This document shows positions 22,140 through 28,571 of a DNA stretch of 29,127 nt, piece by piece. Position 1 is the first letter of the stretch; each line of letters begins with the position of its first letter. The translations under genes and the position numbers were made by a program. The stretch comes from UBA6078 sp964468685 (lineage in GTDB: Bacteria > Desulfobacterota > Syntrophia > Syntrophales > UBA2210), in NCBI GenBank assembly GCA_964468685.1, contig CAYXUH010000010.1, positions 1 to 29,127 of the forward strand, in the 5' to 3' direction. The notes under the pieces were generated by a model that saw only the letters and a list, made by a program, of their open reading frames with translations, was not told the origin of the DNA and ran no database searches.

Positions 22140-22913
22140 ATGATGAAAAGGTATATCGCAGGTATATTCTGTTTTTTGCTGTTGCTCTTCAGTGTCCAAG
22201 CACCGGCACAAAACACCATCATGCAGGTATCGACAATAGACGCATTGGTGGCGGGGCTGTATGATGGCACGATGTCCTGCGGCCGGTTGCTACAGTACGG
22301 GGATTTTGGGATCGGCACCTTTGACCGTCTGGAGGGAGAAATGCTGGTTTTAGACGGCACGGTGTACCAGATTAAGGCAGACGGCAGGGTGTACACTCCG
22401 GATGGAAGCATGACGACTCCTTGGGCCGCCGTATGCCGGTTCGGAGCGGATGACACCATTGTCTTAAAAAAGAGGATGAATTTCAAAGAATTAGAGGAGG
22501 CACTCGATACGTCTATCTCCAATAAAAATCTTTTTTACGCGATAAAAATTACAGGAACATTCTCATATATGAAAACGCGAAGCGTTCCCGCCCAGAACAA
22601 ACCCTATCCACCCCTGGCGGAGGTAATCAAAGGGCAAAGTGTCTTTGAAATGAAAAATATTTCAGGTACGATTGTCGGGTTAAGGTGTCCAGCGTATGTA
22701 AAGGGGATCAATGTTCCGGGGTATCATCTGCATTTTATCAGTGAAGATCACGCGCGGGGCGGCCATATCCTCGAGCTTGAAACCGATACGGCCACCTGTG
22801 CCATTGACCGCTGCAACCAGTTTTTCCTGGTCCTTCCAAAGGAGGGGGAGGCCTTCAAGAAGGTTGACCTCTCGAAGGATAGAACCAAGGATCTGTATCA
22901 AATCGAAAAATGA
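22140..22913 (+). CDS. budA: Alpha-acetolactate decarboxylase with signal peptide
   Basis: 257 residues from ATG 22140; a second ATG (22143) sits at a better distance from AAGGAG (22130-22135). Converts 2-acetolactate to acetoin with loss of CO2. Zinc ligands H196, H198 (GYHLHFISEDH) and H209 (GGHILE) show the same 2- and 11-residue spacing as the structurally known bacillar enzyme; the DTSISNKNLFYAIKI and PYPPLAEVIKGQ blocks are also diagnostic. The first 23 residues, MKRY then a 13-residue hydrophobic run and APAQ, form a convincing signal peptide, so the enzyme is exported. No acetolactate synthase or butanediol dehydrogenase gene is near; acetoin would be formed from acetolactate that leaks out of the cell. 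Confidence 0.92.
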   Translation: MMKRYIAGIFCFLLLLFSVQAPAQNTIMQVSTIDALVAGLYDGTMSCGRLLQYGDFGIGTFDRLEGEMLVLDGTVYQIKADGRVYTPDGSMTTPWAAVCRFGADDTIVLKKRMNFKELEEALDTSISNKNLFYAIKITGTFSYMKTRSVPAQNKPYPPLAEVIKGQSVFEMKNISGTIVGLRCPAYVKGINVPGYHLHFISEDHARGGHILELETDTATCAIDRCNQFFLVLPKEGEAFKKVDLSKDRTKDLYQIEK

Positions 22914-22979
22914 GATGAGAATCGCCTGAGCGACGACAGTCCCGGTGGGTTGGGGGCTCTGCCACAAAGAAAGTTTGTA

Positions 22980-23627
22980 ATGCGAGCAGCAATATTTGAC
23001 ATGGATGGTGTGTTGATAGACTCGGAGCCGCTCTGGCGGCGGGCCGAAAAAGAGGTCTTCCGAAGTGTGGGTATTACCCTCACAAAAGAGATGTGCCTCG
23101 GAACAATGGGACTGCGTCTGGACGAAGTCGTGGCCTATTGGCACCAACGGTTTCCCTGGGCAGTGAAGAGCCTGTCGCAGGTTGAAGAAGAGATCTTGTT
23201 GGTTATGCATAAGCTGATAGCGGAAGAAGGAAGAGCCCTGCGAGGGGTGCATGAGACCCTGGCGCGCCTTCAAGGGGCGGACCTGATGCTCGCCATCGCC
23301 TCATCTTCTCCCTTTAGACTGATCGAGGCTGTTGTTGATAAGTTGGGAATTCGATCGTTCTTTCAGACCCTGTGCTCCGCGGATGAGGATGGATTTGGAA
23401 AGCCCGACCCGGCGGTCTACCTTCGAACAGCCGATCGTTTGGCGGTTGACCCCCACGAATGTCTTGTCTTTGAAGATTCGCTGTTGGGTGTACGCTCCGC
23501 AAAATCCGCGGGAATGACGGTTATTGCCGTACCTGCCCCAGATCAGTACAACGATCCTGGATTTAATGAAGCCGATTTTAAGGTGAGATCACTTCCGGAA
23601 TTTTCGTTTGATATGGTAAAGACATAG
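22980..23627 (+). CDS. HAD-superfamily sugar-phosphatase (HxpB/YniC-like)
   Basis: 215 residues from ATG 22980; the frame opens at TTG 22950 but family members begin right at MRAAIFDMDGVLIDSE. Motif I FDMDGVLIDSEPLW (nucleophile Asp near residue 7, acid/base Asp near 9), motif II SSSP near 107-110, motif III Lys in FGKPDP near 141, motif IV FEDSLLGVRSAKSAG near 162-166. A helical cap lies between motifs I and II (class IA). The SEPLW, HAD core and VFEDSLLGV pattern match YniC (2-deoxyglucose-6-phosphate/hexitol phosphatase) and beta-phosphoglucomutase-like enzymes. The substrate cannot be fixed. It lies 66 bases after budA and is the last gene of this run. Confidence 0.85.
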   Translation: MRAAIFDMDGVLIDSEPLWRRAEKEVFRSVGITLTKEMCLGTMGLRLDEVVAYWHQRFPWAVKSLSQVEEEILLVMHKLIAEEGRALRGVHETLARLQGADLMLAIASSSPFRLIEAVVDKLGIRSFFQTLCSADEDGFGKPDPAVYLRTADRLAVDPHECLVFEDSLLGVRSAKSAGMTVIAVPAPDQYNDPGFNEADFKVRSLPEFSFDMVKT

Positions 23628-23710
23628 AGACCGCGTGGTGATATCCGGGGGTATAATATCATGCCCCAGGCATGGTGCAAACGGCGAGAGCCGGACATGT
23701 TCCGTGCTCC

Positions 23711-23766
23711 TGACAGTTTTCTGAAACTCCTTGACAATTTTCTGGATACCTGTACAGTTTACCTGT
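23711..23766 (+). repeat. Three phased direct repeats upstream of pntAA
   Basis: TGACAGTTTTCTG (23711-23723), TGACAATTTTCTG (23732-23744) and a looser TGTACAGTTTACCTG (23751-23765). The shared ACARTTT core repeats at 21 and 20 bases, two helical turns, so all copies face the same side of the DNA. The second copy contains the promoter -35 box. This suggests binding of a multimeric regulator. Confidence 0.5.
23731..23758 (+). promoter_or_regulatory. Promoter of the transhydrogenase operon
   Basis: TTGACA (23731-23736, perfect), 16-base spacer, TACAGT (23753-23758, 4 of 6). Predicted start near 23765 gives a leader of about 150 bases. The -35 and -10 both overlap the direct repeats, so the repeats could control promoter access. 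Confidence 0.55.
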
Positions 23767-23831
23767 CTGAGAACAGAAGGTGCAGCAAGCACAAAACCCT
23801 TTTTACCGCAGAAGAGAAGATTCTATAAGGC

Positions 23832-23889
23832 GACAGGTATAACCCTGTGACTCGCAGCGAAAGCGAGGTTATGTCATATGGGGCCTGTC
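23832..23889 (+). ncRNA. Candidate structured leader (pseudoknot) of pntAA
   Basis: P1 is ACAGG (23833-23837) with CCTGT (23844-23848), loop TATAAC. P2 is CTCGC (23851-23855) with GCGAG (23863-23867), loop with GAAA. The P1 loop ATAAC (23839-23843) is complementary to GTTAT (23868-23872), making a five-pair pseudoknot. GACAGG (23832-23837) can instead pair with CCTGTC (23884-23889), which would open P1. The ribosome site follows at 23904-23911. No described riboswitch class is recognised. Confidence 0.35.
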
Positions 23890-23916
23890 TTTTGGAGCAC
23901 TTCGGGGGAGGCTTGT

Positions 23917-25062
23917 ATGATGACCGTAACCGTTCCCAGGGAATACGATTCTGAAGAGACCCGCGTTCCCCTGATCCCGTCGGATGTAAAGACCCTCCTG
24001 CAGAGGGGCCTTTCGGTTGAGATTGAATCGGCGATGGGGGATCCAGCCGGATACTCCGATGACGAGTACAGCGCCGCTGGCGCAAAGGTGGTTCAGGATC
24101 GAAAGGCCCTCATCTCCTCCGGCGACATCATCCTCAGGGTGCGCAAGCCCCCTCTGCCCGAGATCGAGTGGCAGAAACCGGGCAGCATCCATATCAGTTA
24201 TTTCGATCCCTTTAACGAACAAGAGATACGGGACACCTTCCTGTCTCGCGGCATCAGCGCCATCAGCATGGAGATGATCCCCCGGAGCACCCGGGCCCAG
24301 AAGATGGACGCCCTGAGTTCACAGGCAAGCCTGGCCGGCTACGTGGCCGTTATCCACGCTGCCCATCGGCTCCAGAAGATCTTCCCCATGATGATGACAC
24401 CGGCGGGGACACTTGCCCCTGCCCGAGTCTTTGTCATCGGGGCCGGTGTCGCGGGTCTTCAGGCGATTGCCACGGCACGGCGGCTTGGTGCACGGATCGA
24501 GGCCTTTGATACCAGGGCTGTTGTGGAGGAAGAGGTGAAGTCACTTGGCGCGAAGTTCGTCAAGATCGATCTCGGTGAGACAGGGCAGACCAAGGACGGC
24601 TACGCGAACGCGCTGACGGCAGAGCAGCTCGAAAAGCAGCGCCAGGAGATCGCGAAGTACTGTGCGACGGCCGATGTGGTGATTACCACGGCGCAGATCT
24701 TCGGCAAGAAGGCGCCCCTGATCGTGACGCGTGATATGATCGCGGCCATGAAGAAAGGAAGCATTATCGTCGACCTCGCGGCCGAAAGCGGGGGCAACGT
24801 GGAGGGATCCGCTCCGGGGCAGGACGTAGTCGCCCATGGTGTTACCATTGTCGGCATGAAAAACGCTTCCGGGCACGTGAGCGTGCATGCCAGCCAGATG
24901 TATTCCAGCAATGTGATCAACCTTATTCTTGAATTCTGGGATGACGAAACCAAGCAATTCACACTCCCCCTTGAGGACGAGATCATCCGGGGCTGTCTGG
25001 TGACACACGATCACGCGATCTTCAGCGAGACCCTCAAGGCGGTCATGAAAAAAGGAGAATAG
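23917..25062 (+). CDS. pntAA: Proton-translocating NAD(P) transhydrogenase, alpha subunit domain I
   Basis: 381 residues from ATG 23917, with GGGGGAGG at 23904-23911; the frame runs back to 23878 without support. This soluble NAD(H)-binding part of transhydrogenase exchanges hydride between NAD(H) and NADP(H) in concert with the proton-conducting membrane domain. Visible blocks: VPREYDSEETRVPLIPSDV at the start, the STRAQKMDALSSQASLAGY segment, the Rossmann motif VIGAGVAGLQAIATARRLGA with AFDTR following (NAD-binding), the mobile-loop region around 220-240, VTRDMIAAMKKGSIIVDLA and AAESGGNVEGS. The membrane helices of a fused PntA are absent and are encoded by the next gene, the Rhodospirillum-type split. 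The stop is followed two bases later by pntAB. Confidence 0.95.
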   Translation: MMTVTVPREYDSEETRVPLIPSDVKTLLQRGLSVEIESAMGDPAGYSDDEYSAAGAKVVQDRKALISSGDIILRVRKPPLPEIEWQKPGSIHISYFDPFNEQEIRDTFLSRGISAISMEMIPRSTRAQKMDALSSQASLAGYVAVIHAAHRLQKIFPMMMTPAGTLAPARVFVIGAGVAGLQAIATARRLGARIEAFDTRAVVEEEVKSLGAKFVKIDLGETGQTKDGYANALTAEQLEKQRQEIAKYCATADVVITTAQIFGKKAPLIVTRDMIAAMKKGSIIVDLAAESGGNVEGSAPGQDVVAHGVTIVGMKNASGHVSVHASQMYSSNVINLILEFWDDETKQFTLPLEDEIIRGCLVTHDHAIFSETLKAVMKKGE

Positions 25063-25064
25063 GA

Positions 25065-25382
25065 ATGGATCCGCAAGCCTGTAATGACGCCTGTCTGATC
25101 TGTATGGCCCTTATCCTGGTCCTGTCGATCTTTATCGGTTTCGAGGTCATTTCCAAGGTGCCCTCACGGCTTCACACGCCCCTCATGTCGGGGAGCAACG
25201 CCATCTCCGGCATTACCCTTGTGGGGGCGGTGATCGCGGCGGGATCGATTGGGGGTACGATGGCCATTATCCTGGGCACACTGGCCGTTGTCTTCGCTAC
25301 GGTGAATGTTGTCGGCGGCTATGTGGTCACCGATCGGATGCTCCAGATGTTTCAGAAGAAACCGGAGGAGGGCAAAAAATGA
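25065..25382 (+). CDS. pntAB: Transhydrogenase alpha subunit, membrane part
   Basis: 105 residues, ATG 25065 with AAAGGAG ahead inside the pntAA end; stop TGA overlaps the pntB start (ATGA). Three to four membrane helices of domain II. Typical blocks: the IGFEVISKVPSRLHTPLMSG sequence with its conserved 'TPLMSGxNAISGI' core and the GTLAVVFATVNVVGGYVVTDRM end. It forms the proton channel together with pntB. The tail MFQKKPEEGKK is cytoplasmic. Gene order and overlaps show tight co-translation with its neighbours. Confidence 0.94.
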   Translation: MDPQACNDACLICMALILVLSIFIGFEVISKVPSRLHTPLMSGSNAISGITLVGAVIAAGSIGGTMAIILGTLAVVFATVNVVGGYVVTDRMLQMFQKKPEEGKK

Positions 25383-26755
25383 ATTTCATCCTTCTCATCA
25401 ATGGAACCTATATCGCCGCCGCCGTCCTCTTTATCTACGGGTTGAAGCTGCTGACCTCTCCGGTGACGGCGAGACGGGGGAATCGCCTCTCCGCCGTGGG
25501 GATGTTTCTGGCGGTGGTGGTGACGCTCCTCAGTGAGGAGATCATCGATTACCGGTGGTTGCTGATCGGTATCGCCGTAGGGAGTATTATCGGGGCCCTC
25601 TTCGCGCGGCTTGTGAAGATGACCCAGATGCCCGAGATGGTGGCCCTGTTCAACGGATTCGGCGGCATCGCCAGCCTTCTCGTAGGGTGGGGCGCCTACC
25701 ACGTGATGCCTCTGGCCGGGCTCTTTGTCATGACCACCGTTTTCCTCGCTGTTCTGATCGGCGGGGTGACCTTTTCGGGGAGCCTGATTGCCTGGGGCAA
25801 GCTCTCGGAACTCCTGCCGGGCAGACCGATGCTCTTCCGGGGGCAGACCCTCCTGAACGGTCTCCTTGTCATCGTGATTCTCGTCGGAGGGTCACTGTTC
25901 CTGTCGGACCCTGAGGCAGGCTATCCCATATTCCTGGGGATCATCCTGCTCTCCCTGGTCCTCGGTGTCATGGTCGTGATTCCCATCGGCGGCGCCGATA
26001 TGCCAGTTGTGATCTCTCTTTTGAATAGTTATTCGGGGATCGCCGCCTGCGCCGCCGGGCTTGCCATTCGAAACAACATTCTGATTGTCGCCGGCGCCTT
26101 TGTCGGGGCCAGCGGCATTATCCTGACCAATGTCATGTGCAAGGCGATGAACCGCTCGCTTTACAATGTGCTCTTCGGCGGCTTCGGTGCGGTCAAGAAG
26201 GGGGCTGCAGCGGATGTAGGAGGCGAGGTCAAGGCGATTTCGGTGCAGGACACCTACTACATCCTTGAGGCAGCCTCGGCGGTCGCCTTCGTCCCCGGGT
26301 ACGGACTGGCTGTCTCCCAGGCGCAGCATGTCCTGAAAGAACTGGGAGACCTCCTGGAAGAGAAGGGAATTGAAGTCTCTTACGCGATTCATCCCGTCGC
26401 GGGACGGATGCCGGGACACATGAACGTTCTCCTTGCCGAGGCCGATGTCCCCTACGAAAAGCTGATCGAAATGGAGCAGATCAACCGCAGGATCGGCAAC
26501 ATCGATGTCTGCGTGGTTATCGGCGCCAACGACATCGTCAATCCGGCGGCCCGGGAGGATACGAACAGCTCCATCTACGGGATGCCGATTATCGAAGTCG
26601 ATCGGTCACGGACGGTGATTGTCCTGAAACGTTCCATGGCGCCCGGGTTCGCGGGGATCGGCAACAGCCTGTTTTACAAGGAAAACACGCGTATGCTTTT
26701 CGGCGACGCAAAAGAGAGCATCGGCCAGATCGTCGCGGAATTCAAGAATGTCTGA
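25379..26755 (+). CDS. pntB: NAD(P) transhydrogenase, beta subunit
   Basis: 458 residues; ATG 25379 overlaps the pntAB stop, stop TGA 26753-26755. About eight to nine membrane helices (domain II) up to residue 270, then the NADP(H)-binding domain III. Domain III signatures are complete: PGYGLAVSQAQHVLKELGD, the AGRMPGHMNVLLAEADVPYE segment, VVIGANDIVNPAAREDTNS and VIVLKRSMAPGFAG. In the membrane part, FNGFGGIASLLVGW and the NSYSGIAACAAGLAI segment carry conserved polar residues of the proton path. Works with PntAA/PntAB to make NADPH at the expense of the proton gradient, or the reverse. No terminator is visible after it; the DUF6868 gene follows 72 bases later. Confidence 0.95.
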   Translation: MNFILLINGTYIAAAVLFIYGLKLLTSPVTARRGNRLSAVGMFLAVVVTLLSEEIIDYRWLLIGIAVGSIIGALFARLVKMTQMPEMVALFNGFGGIASLLVGWGAYHVMPLAGLFVMTTVFLAVLIGGVTFSGSLIAWGKLSELLPGRPMLFRGQTLLNGLLVIVILVGGSLFLSDPEAGYPIFLGIILLSLVLGVMVVIPIGGADMPVVISLLNSYSGIAACAAGLAIRNNILIVAGAFVGASGIILTNVMCKAMNRSLYNVLFGGFGAVKKGAAADVGGEVKAISVQDTYYILEAASAVAFVPGYGLAVSQAQHVLKELGDLLEEKGIEVSYAIHPVAGRMPGHMNVLLAEADVPYEKLIEMEQINRRIGNIDVCVVIGANDIVNPAAREDTNSSIYGMPIIEVDRSRTVIVLKRSMAPGFAGIGNSLFYKENTRMLFGDAKESIGQIVAEFKNV

Positions 26756-26827
26756 GCGGGAATGCTCGGAGTACCCTGATTATTTTAACCCCGGTCTGTC
26801 TCGATGCCGGGAGAAGGGGGGAGAGTC

Positions 26828-27070
26828 ATGACCCTGGAATTAACGCGGAGTATGTTGGCATGGTGTTCGGTAATCAACATAGGACTGCTGCTGTGGTGGT
26901 ATCTGTTTCTTCTTCTGGCTCACGATTGGGTGTTCCGAATGCACACCAAATGGTTTGATATCCCGGTTGACAGGTTCGACGCCATTCATTACGGGGGGAT
27001 GGGGCTTTTCAAGATAGGGATTCTCCTGTTTAACCTGGTGCCGTATTTAGCCCTTCGCATCATCAGTTGA
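26828..27070 (+). CDS. DUF6868-type small membrane protein
   Basis: 80 residues, ATG 26828 behind AAGGGGGGAGAG; the frame extends back to 26804 without need. Two hydrophobic segments (about residues 10-30 and 58-76) flank a conserved middle, AHDWVFRMHTKWFDIPVDRF followed by DAIHYGGMGLFKIGILLFNL. I recall this as the DUF6868 family of about 80 residues with no known function. It could be co-transcribed with pntB, but no functional tie is evident. Confidence 0.75.
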   Translation: MTLELTRSMLAWCSVINIGLLLWWYLFLLLAHDWVFRMHTKWFDIPVDRFDAIHYGGMGLFKIGILLFNLVPYLALRIIS

Positions 27071-27112
27071 GGAGAAGGCGATATTGCCCAGAAAAACGAC
27101 CATACTTTTGTA

Positions 27113-27141
27113 TTGCTAGAAAAACACCTTTTTGATATAGC
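27113..27141 (+). promoter_or_regulatory. Promoter of the toxin-antitoxin pair
   Basis: TTGCTA (27113-27118), 17-base spacer, TATAGC (27136-27141). Transcription would begin about 27148, the first base of the brnT ATG, so the message may have no leader. Confidence 0.4.
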
Positions 27142-27147
27142 ATACCT

Positions 27148-27438
27148 ATGACAAGGGTCATGTTTGAATGGGACGACGAAAAGGACAAGGAAAATCAGAT
27201 CAAACACAACATCTCCTTTTCGTTAGCCCAACAAGCGTTTCTTGATCCCTCCCGTGTTATTGCGGAAGACATCACCCACAGCTCGCAGGAGGAAAGATTT
27301 TACTGCATCGGGCGTGTCGCCAACGGTATTTTGACCGTCAGGTTTACCTACCGGAGCAAGGTGATTCGCATCTACGGTGCGGGATATTGGAGAAAAGGGA
27401 GAAAGATGTATGAAGAGCACAATAAAGTACACGGATGA
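27148..27438 (+). CDS. brnT: BrnT-family toxin (ribonuclease)
   Basis: 96 residues, ATG 27148, stop TGA 27436-27438. BrnT is a RelE-like RNase toxin that slows translation and is blocked by BrnA. The start MFEWDDEKDKENQIKHNISF is the family's signature (WDxxKxxxNxxKHxxxF), followed by QQAFLDPSRV, ERFYCIGRVANGILTVRFTY and a C-terminal IYGAGYWRKGRKMYEE, where the usual 'RxISARxATxxE' is less exact. ATG 27160 is a second possible start. No ribosome site stands before 27148; a promoter placed there suggests a leaderless message. The antitoxin gene overlaps its end by 29 bases, the usual arrangement with the toxin first. Confidence 0.88.
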   Translation: MTRVMFEWDDEKDKENQIKHNISFSLAQQAFLDPSRVIAEDITHSSQEERFYCIGRVANGILTVRFTYRSKVIRIYGAGYWRKGRKMYEEHNKVHG

Positions 27439-27638
27439 ACCGATGGGTGACCTGAAAATCGTCGACGATTTTCTTCCTCCCCCGGATCAGCTGGTACTCA
27501 AGGAGGACAACGTAAAGGTTACCATCTCCCTGAAAAAGTCGAATATCGATTTTTTCAAGGAAGAAGCGGAAAAAAACAAGACCTCATACCAGAAGATGAT
27601 ACGAGAGGTTGTCGACCGGTATGTTTCACATTATTGGA
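27410..27638 (+). CDS. BrnA-like CopG/ribbon-helix-helix antitoxin (3' end in gap)
   Basis: ATG 27410 lies inside the brnT end, behind GAGAAAG. Seventy-six residues are readable before the N run. An acidic and proline-rich N-terminus (MKSTIKYTDEPMGDLKIVDD) would wrap the toxin; VKVTISLKKSNIDFFKEEAEKNKTSYQKMI is a ribbon-helix-helix DNA-binding domain, so it should repress its own promoter. Judging by related antitoxins ending soon after 'YQKMIREVVDRY', only a few residues are missing. The stop codon is not seen because of the gap. Confidence 0.8.
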
Positions 27639-27698
27639 NNNNNNNNNNNNNNNNNNNNNNNNNNNNNNNNNNNNNNNNNNNNNNNNNNNNNNNNNNNN
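27639..27698. other. Assembly gap of 60 N
   Basis: Sixty Ns in a row. Frames drawn across it are artefacts. The gene to the right lacks about 60-80 N-terminal residues including its first catalytic motif, so the real distance is probably longer than 60 bases. Confidence 0.99.
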
Positions 27699-28187
27699 CA
27701 CTATCCCGCGTTCCTGAAGGGGCTGATCTCCGAAGACGAATTCTGGCGGAGGATGTGCGGCGATCTGCAGGTGCCCCCCCCAAGCGCTCCGTCCCTCTGG
27801 GGGGAGGCTTTCCGAAAGGCATATGTCCCCCGGAAGGAGATGTTCGATCTGGTCGCTTATCTCAAGGAGCGTGGCTACCGGACGGCGCTGCTGTCAAATG
27901 CCGAAGAGCCTGCGGCGCGCCACTTCCAGGAAATCGGCTATCCCATGTTCGACGTCCTCACCTTCTCATGTCGGGAACAGACCGCGAAACCCGAACCGGA
28001 GATCTATGAACTGACATTGCGCAGGCTCGATGTCGCGCCCGCCGAGGCGCTAATGATAGACGACCGGGAAGATTTCCTGGACGGAGCGTGGGATGTCGGC
28101 ATCCACGCCCTGTTATTCACGACAGCGGAGGATATAATACAGTCCCTGAAATCCTGTCTGAACCCTGCGGACAATAGATCGGATTGA
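27699..28187 (+). CDS. HAD-IA family hydrolase, N-terminus lost in gap
   Basis: 162 readable residues, frame open from the gap edge to TGA 28185-28187. Motif II is ALLSNAEEPAAR (Ser/Asn), motif III lysine in CREQTAKPEPEIYEL, motif IV LMIDDREDFLDGAWDVGIHA; this order and the cap remnant HYPAFLKGLISEDEFWRRMC are those of class IA haloacid dehalogenase-type phosphatases such as YihX-like enzymes. The DxDGT nucleophile motif must lie in or before the gap. Substrate unknown. Not closely alike to the HAD gene at 22980. Confidence 0.8.
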   Translation, partial: HYPAFLKGLISEDEFWRRMCGDLQVPPPSAPSLWGEAFRKAYVPRKEMFDLVAYLKERGYRTALLSNAEEPAARHFQEIGYPMFDVLTFSCREQTAKPEPEIYELTLRRLDVAPAEALMIDDREDFLDGAWDVGIHALLFTTAEDIIQSLKSCLNPADNRSD

Positions 28188-28279
28188 TCAGGAATCGAGG
28201 AATGCCCTGTCATTTCGAAGGAGTCTTGCGACTGACTATAGTCCCCGCAGGGGGGAAATCCTGCAGTTGCTGAAAATTC

Positions 28280-28307
28280 TTGACAATTATTTTAAAAGTC
28301 GTAGTAT
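28280..28307 (+). promoter_or_regulatory. Promoter of a candidate small RNA
   Basis: TTGACA (28280-28285, perfect), 16-base spacer, TAGTAT (28302-28307), in an AT-rich stretch. Start expected near 28314. Upstream from 28188 there is no gene; a perfect palindrome GACTATAGTC stands at 28234-28243. Confidence 0.5.
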
Positions 28308-28313
28308 CCGAGT

Positions 28314-28429
28314 GTTACGTTCATTCAGACATGTTCCACAACTGGGTTTGCTTCTTTTTATATCAGGAAGAGGAAACTATGGACGGATAATACTACAACC
28401 CCGTTTCTCACACAGAGGCGGGGTTTTTT
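28314..28429 (+). ncRNA. Candidate small RNA of about 115 bases
   Basis: The segment runs from a sigma-70-type promoter to a strong terminator and holds no proper gene. A ribosome site (AGGAAGAGG) precedes a three-codon frame ATG-GAC-GGA-TAA at 28379-28390, too short to be more than a leader peptide. The first part, up to 28365, has no obvious long stem. It could be a regulatory RNA or a terminated leader for the nucleotidyltransferase gene 140 bases on. Confidence 0.35.
28397..28429 (+). terminator. Intrinsic terminator
   Basis: AACCCCG (28397-28403) pairs with CGGGGTT (28419-28425), inner CTC/GAG pairs, then a T-tract overlapping to 28429. Strong, rightward. Confidence 0.8.
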
Positions 28430-28448
28430 CGTTTAATCAAATCCGGGC

Positions 28449-28540
28449 AATTAGGGGTACTTCCCTGTTTTCATAGGACGGCCAAGGAATAGGGCGTTGC
28501 CCCTAATTAATCGCGGTAAAATAATACCGCTAATAGGCGG
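28449..28540 (+). repeat. Competing hairpins ahead of the nucleotidyltransferase gene
   Basis: AATTAGGGG (28449-28457) pairs with CCCCTAATT (28500-28508). Next, GCGGTA (28513-28518) pairs with TACCGC (28525-28530), while CCGC (28527-28530) can alternatively pair with GCGG (28537-28540). CCTAATT recurs at 28541-28547 and could compete for AATTAGG. The two last stems exclude one another, as in attenuators. No T-tract follows. Confidence 0.45.
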
Positions 28541-28571
28541 CCTAATTGTTGTTCGGCAAAAGGAGAGATAG

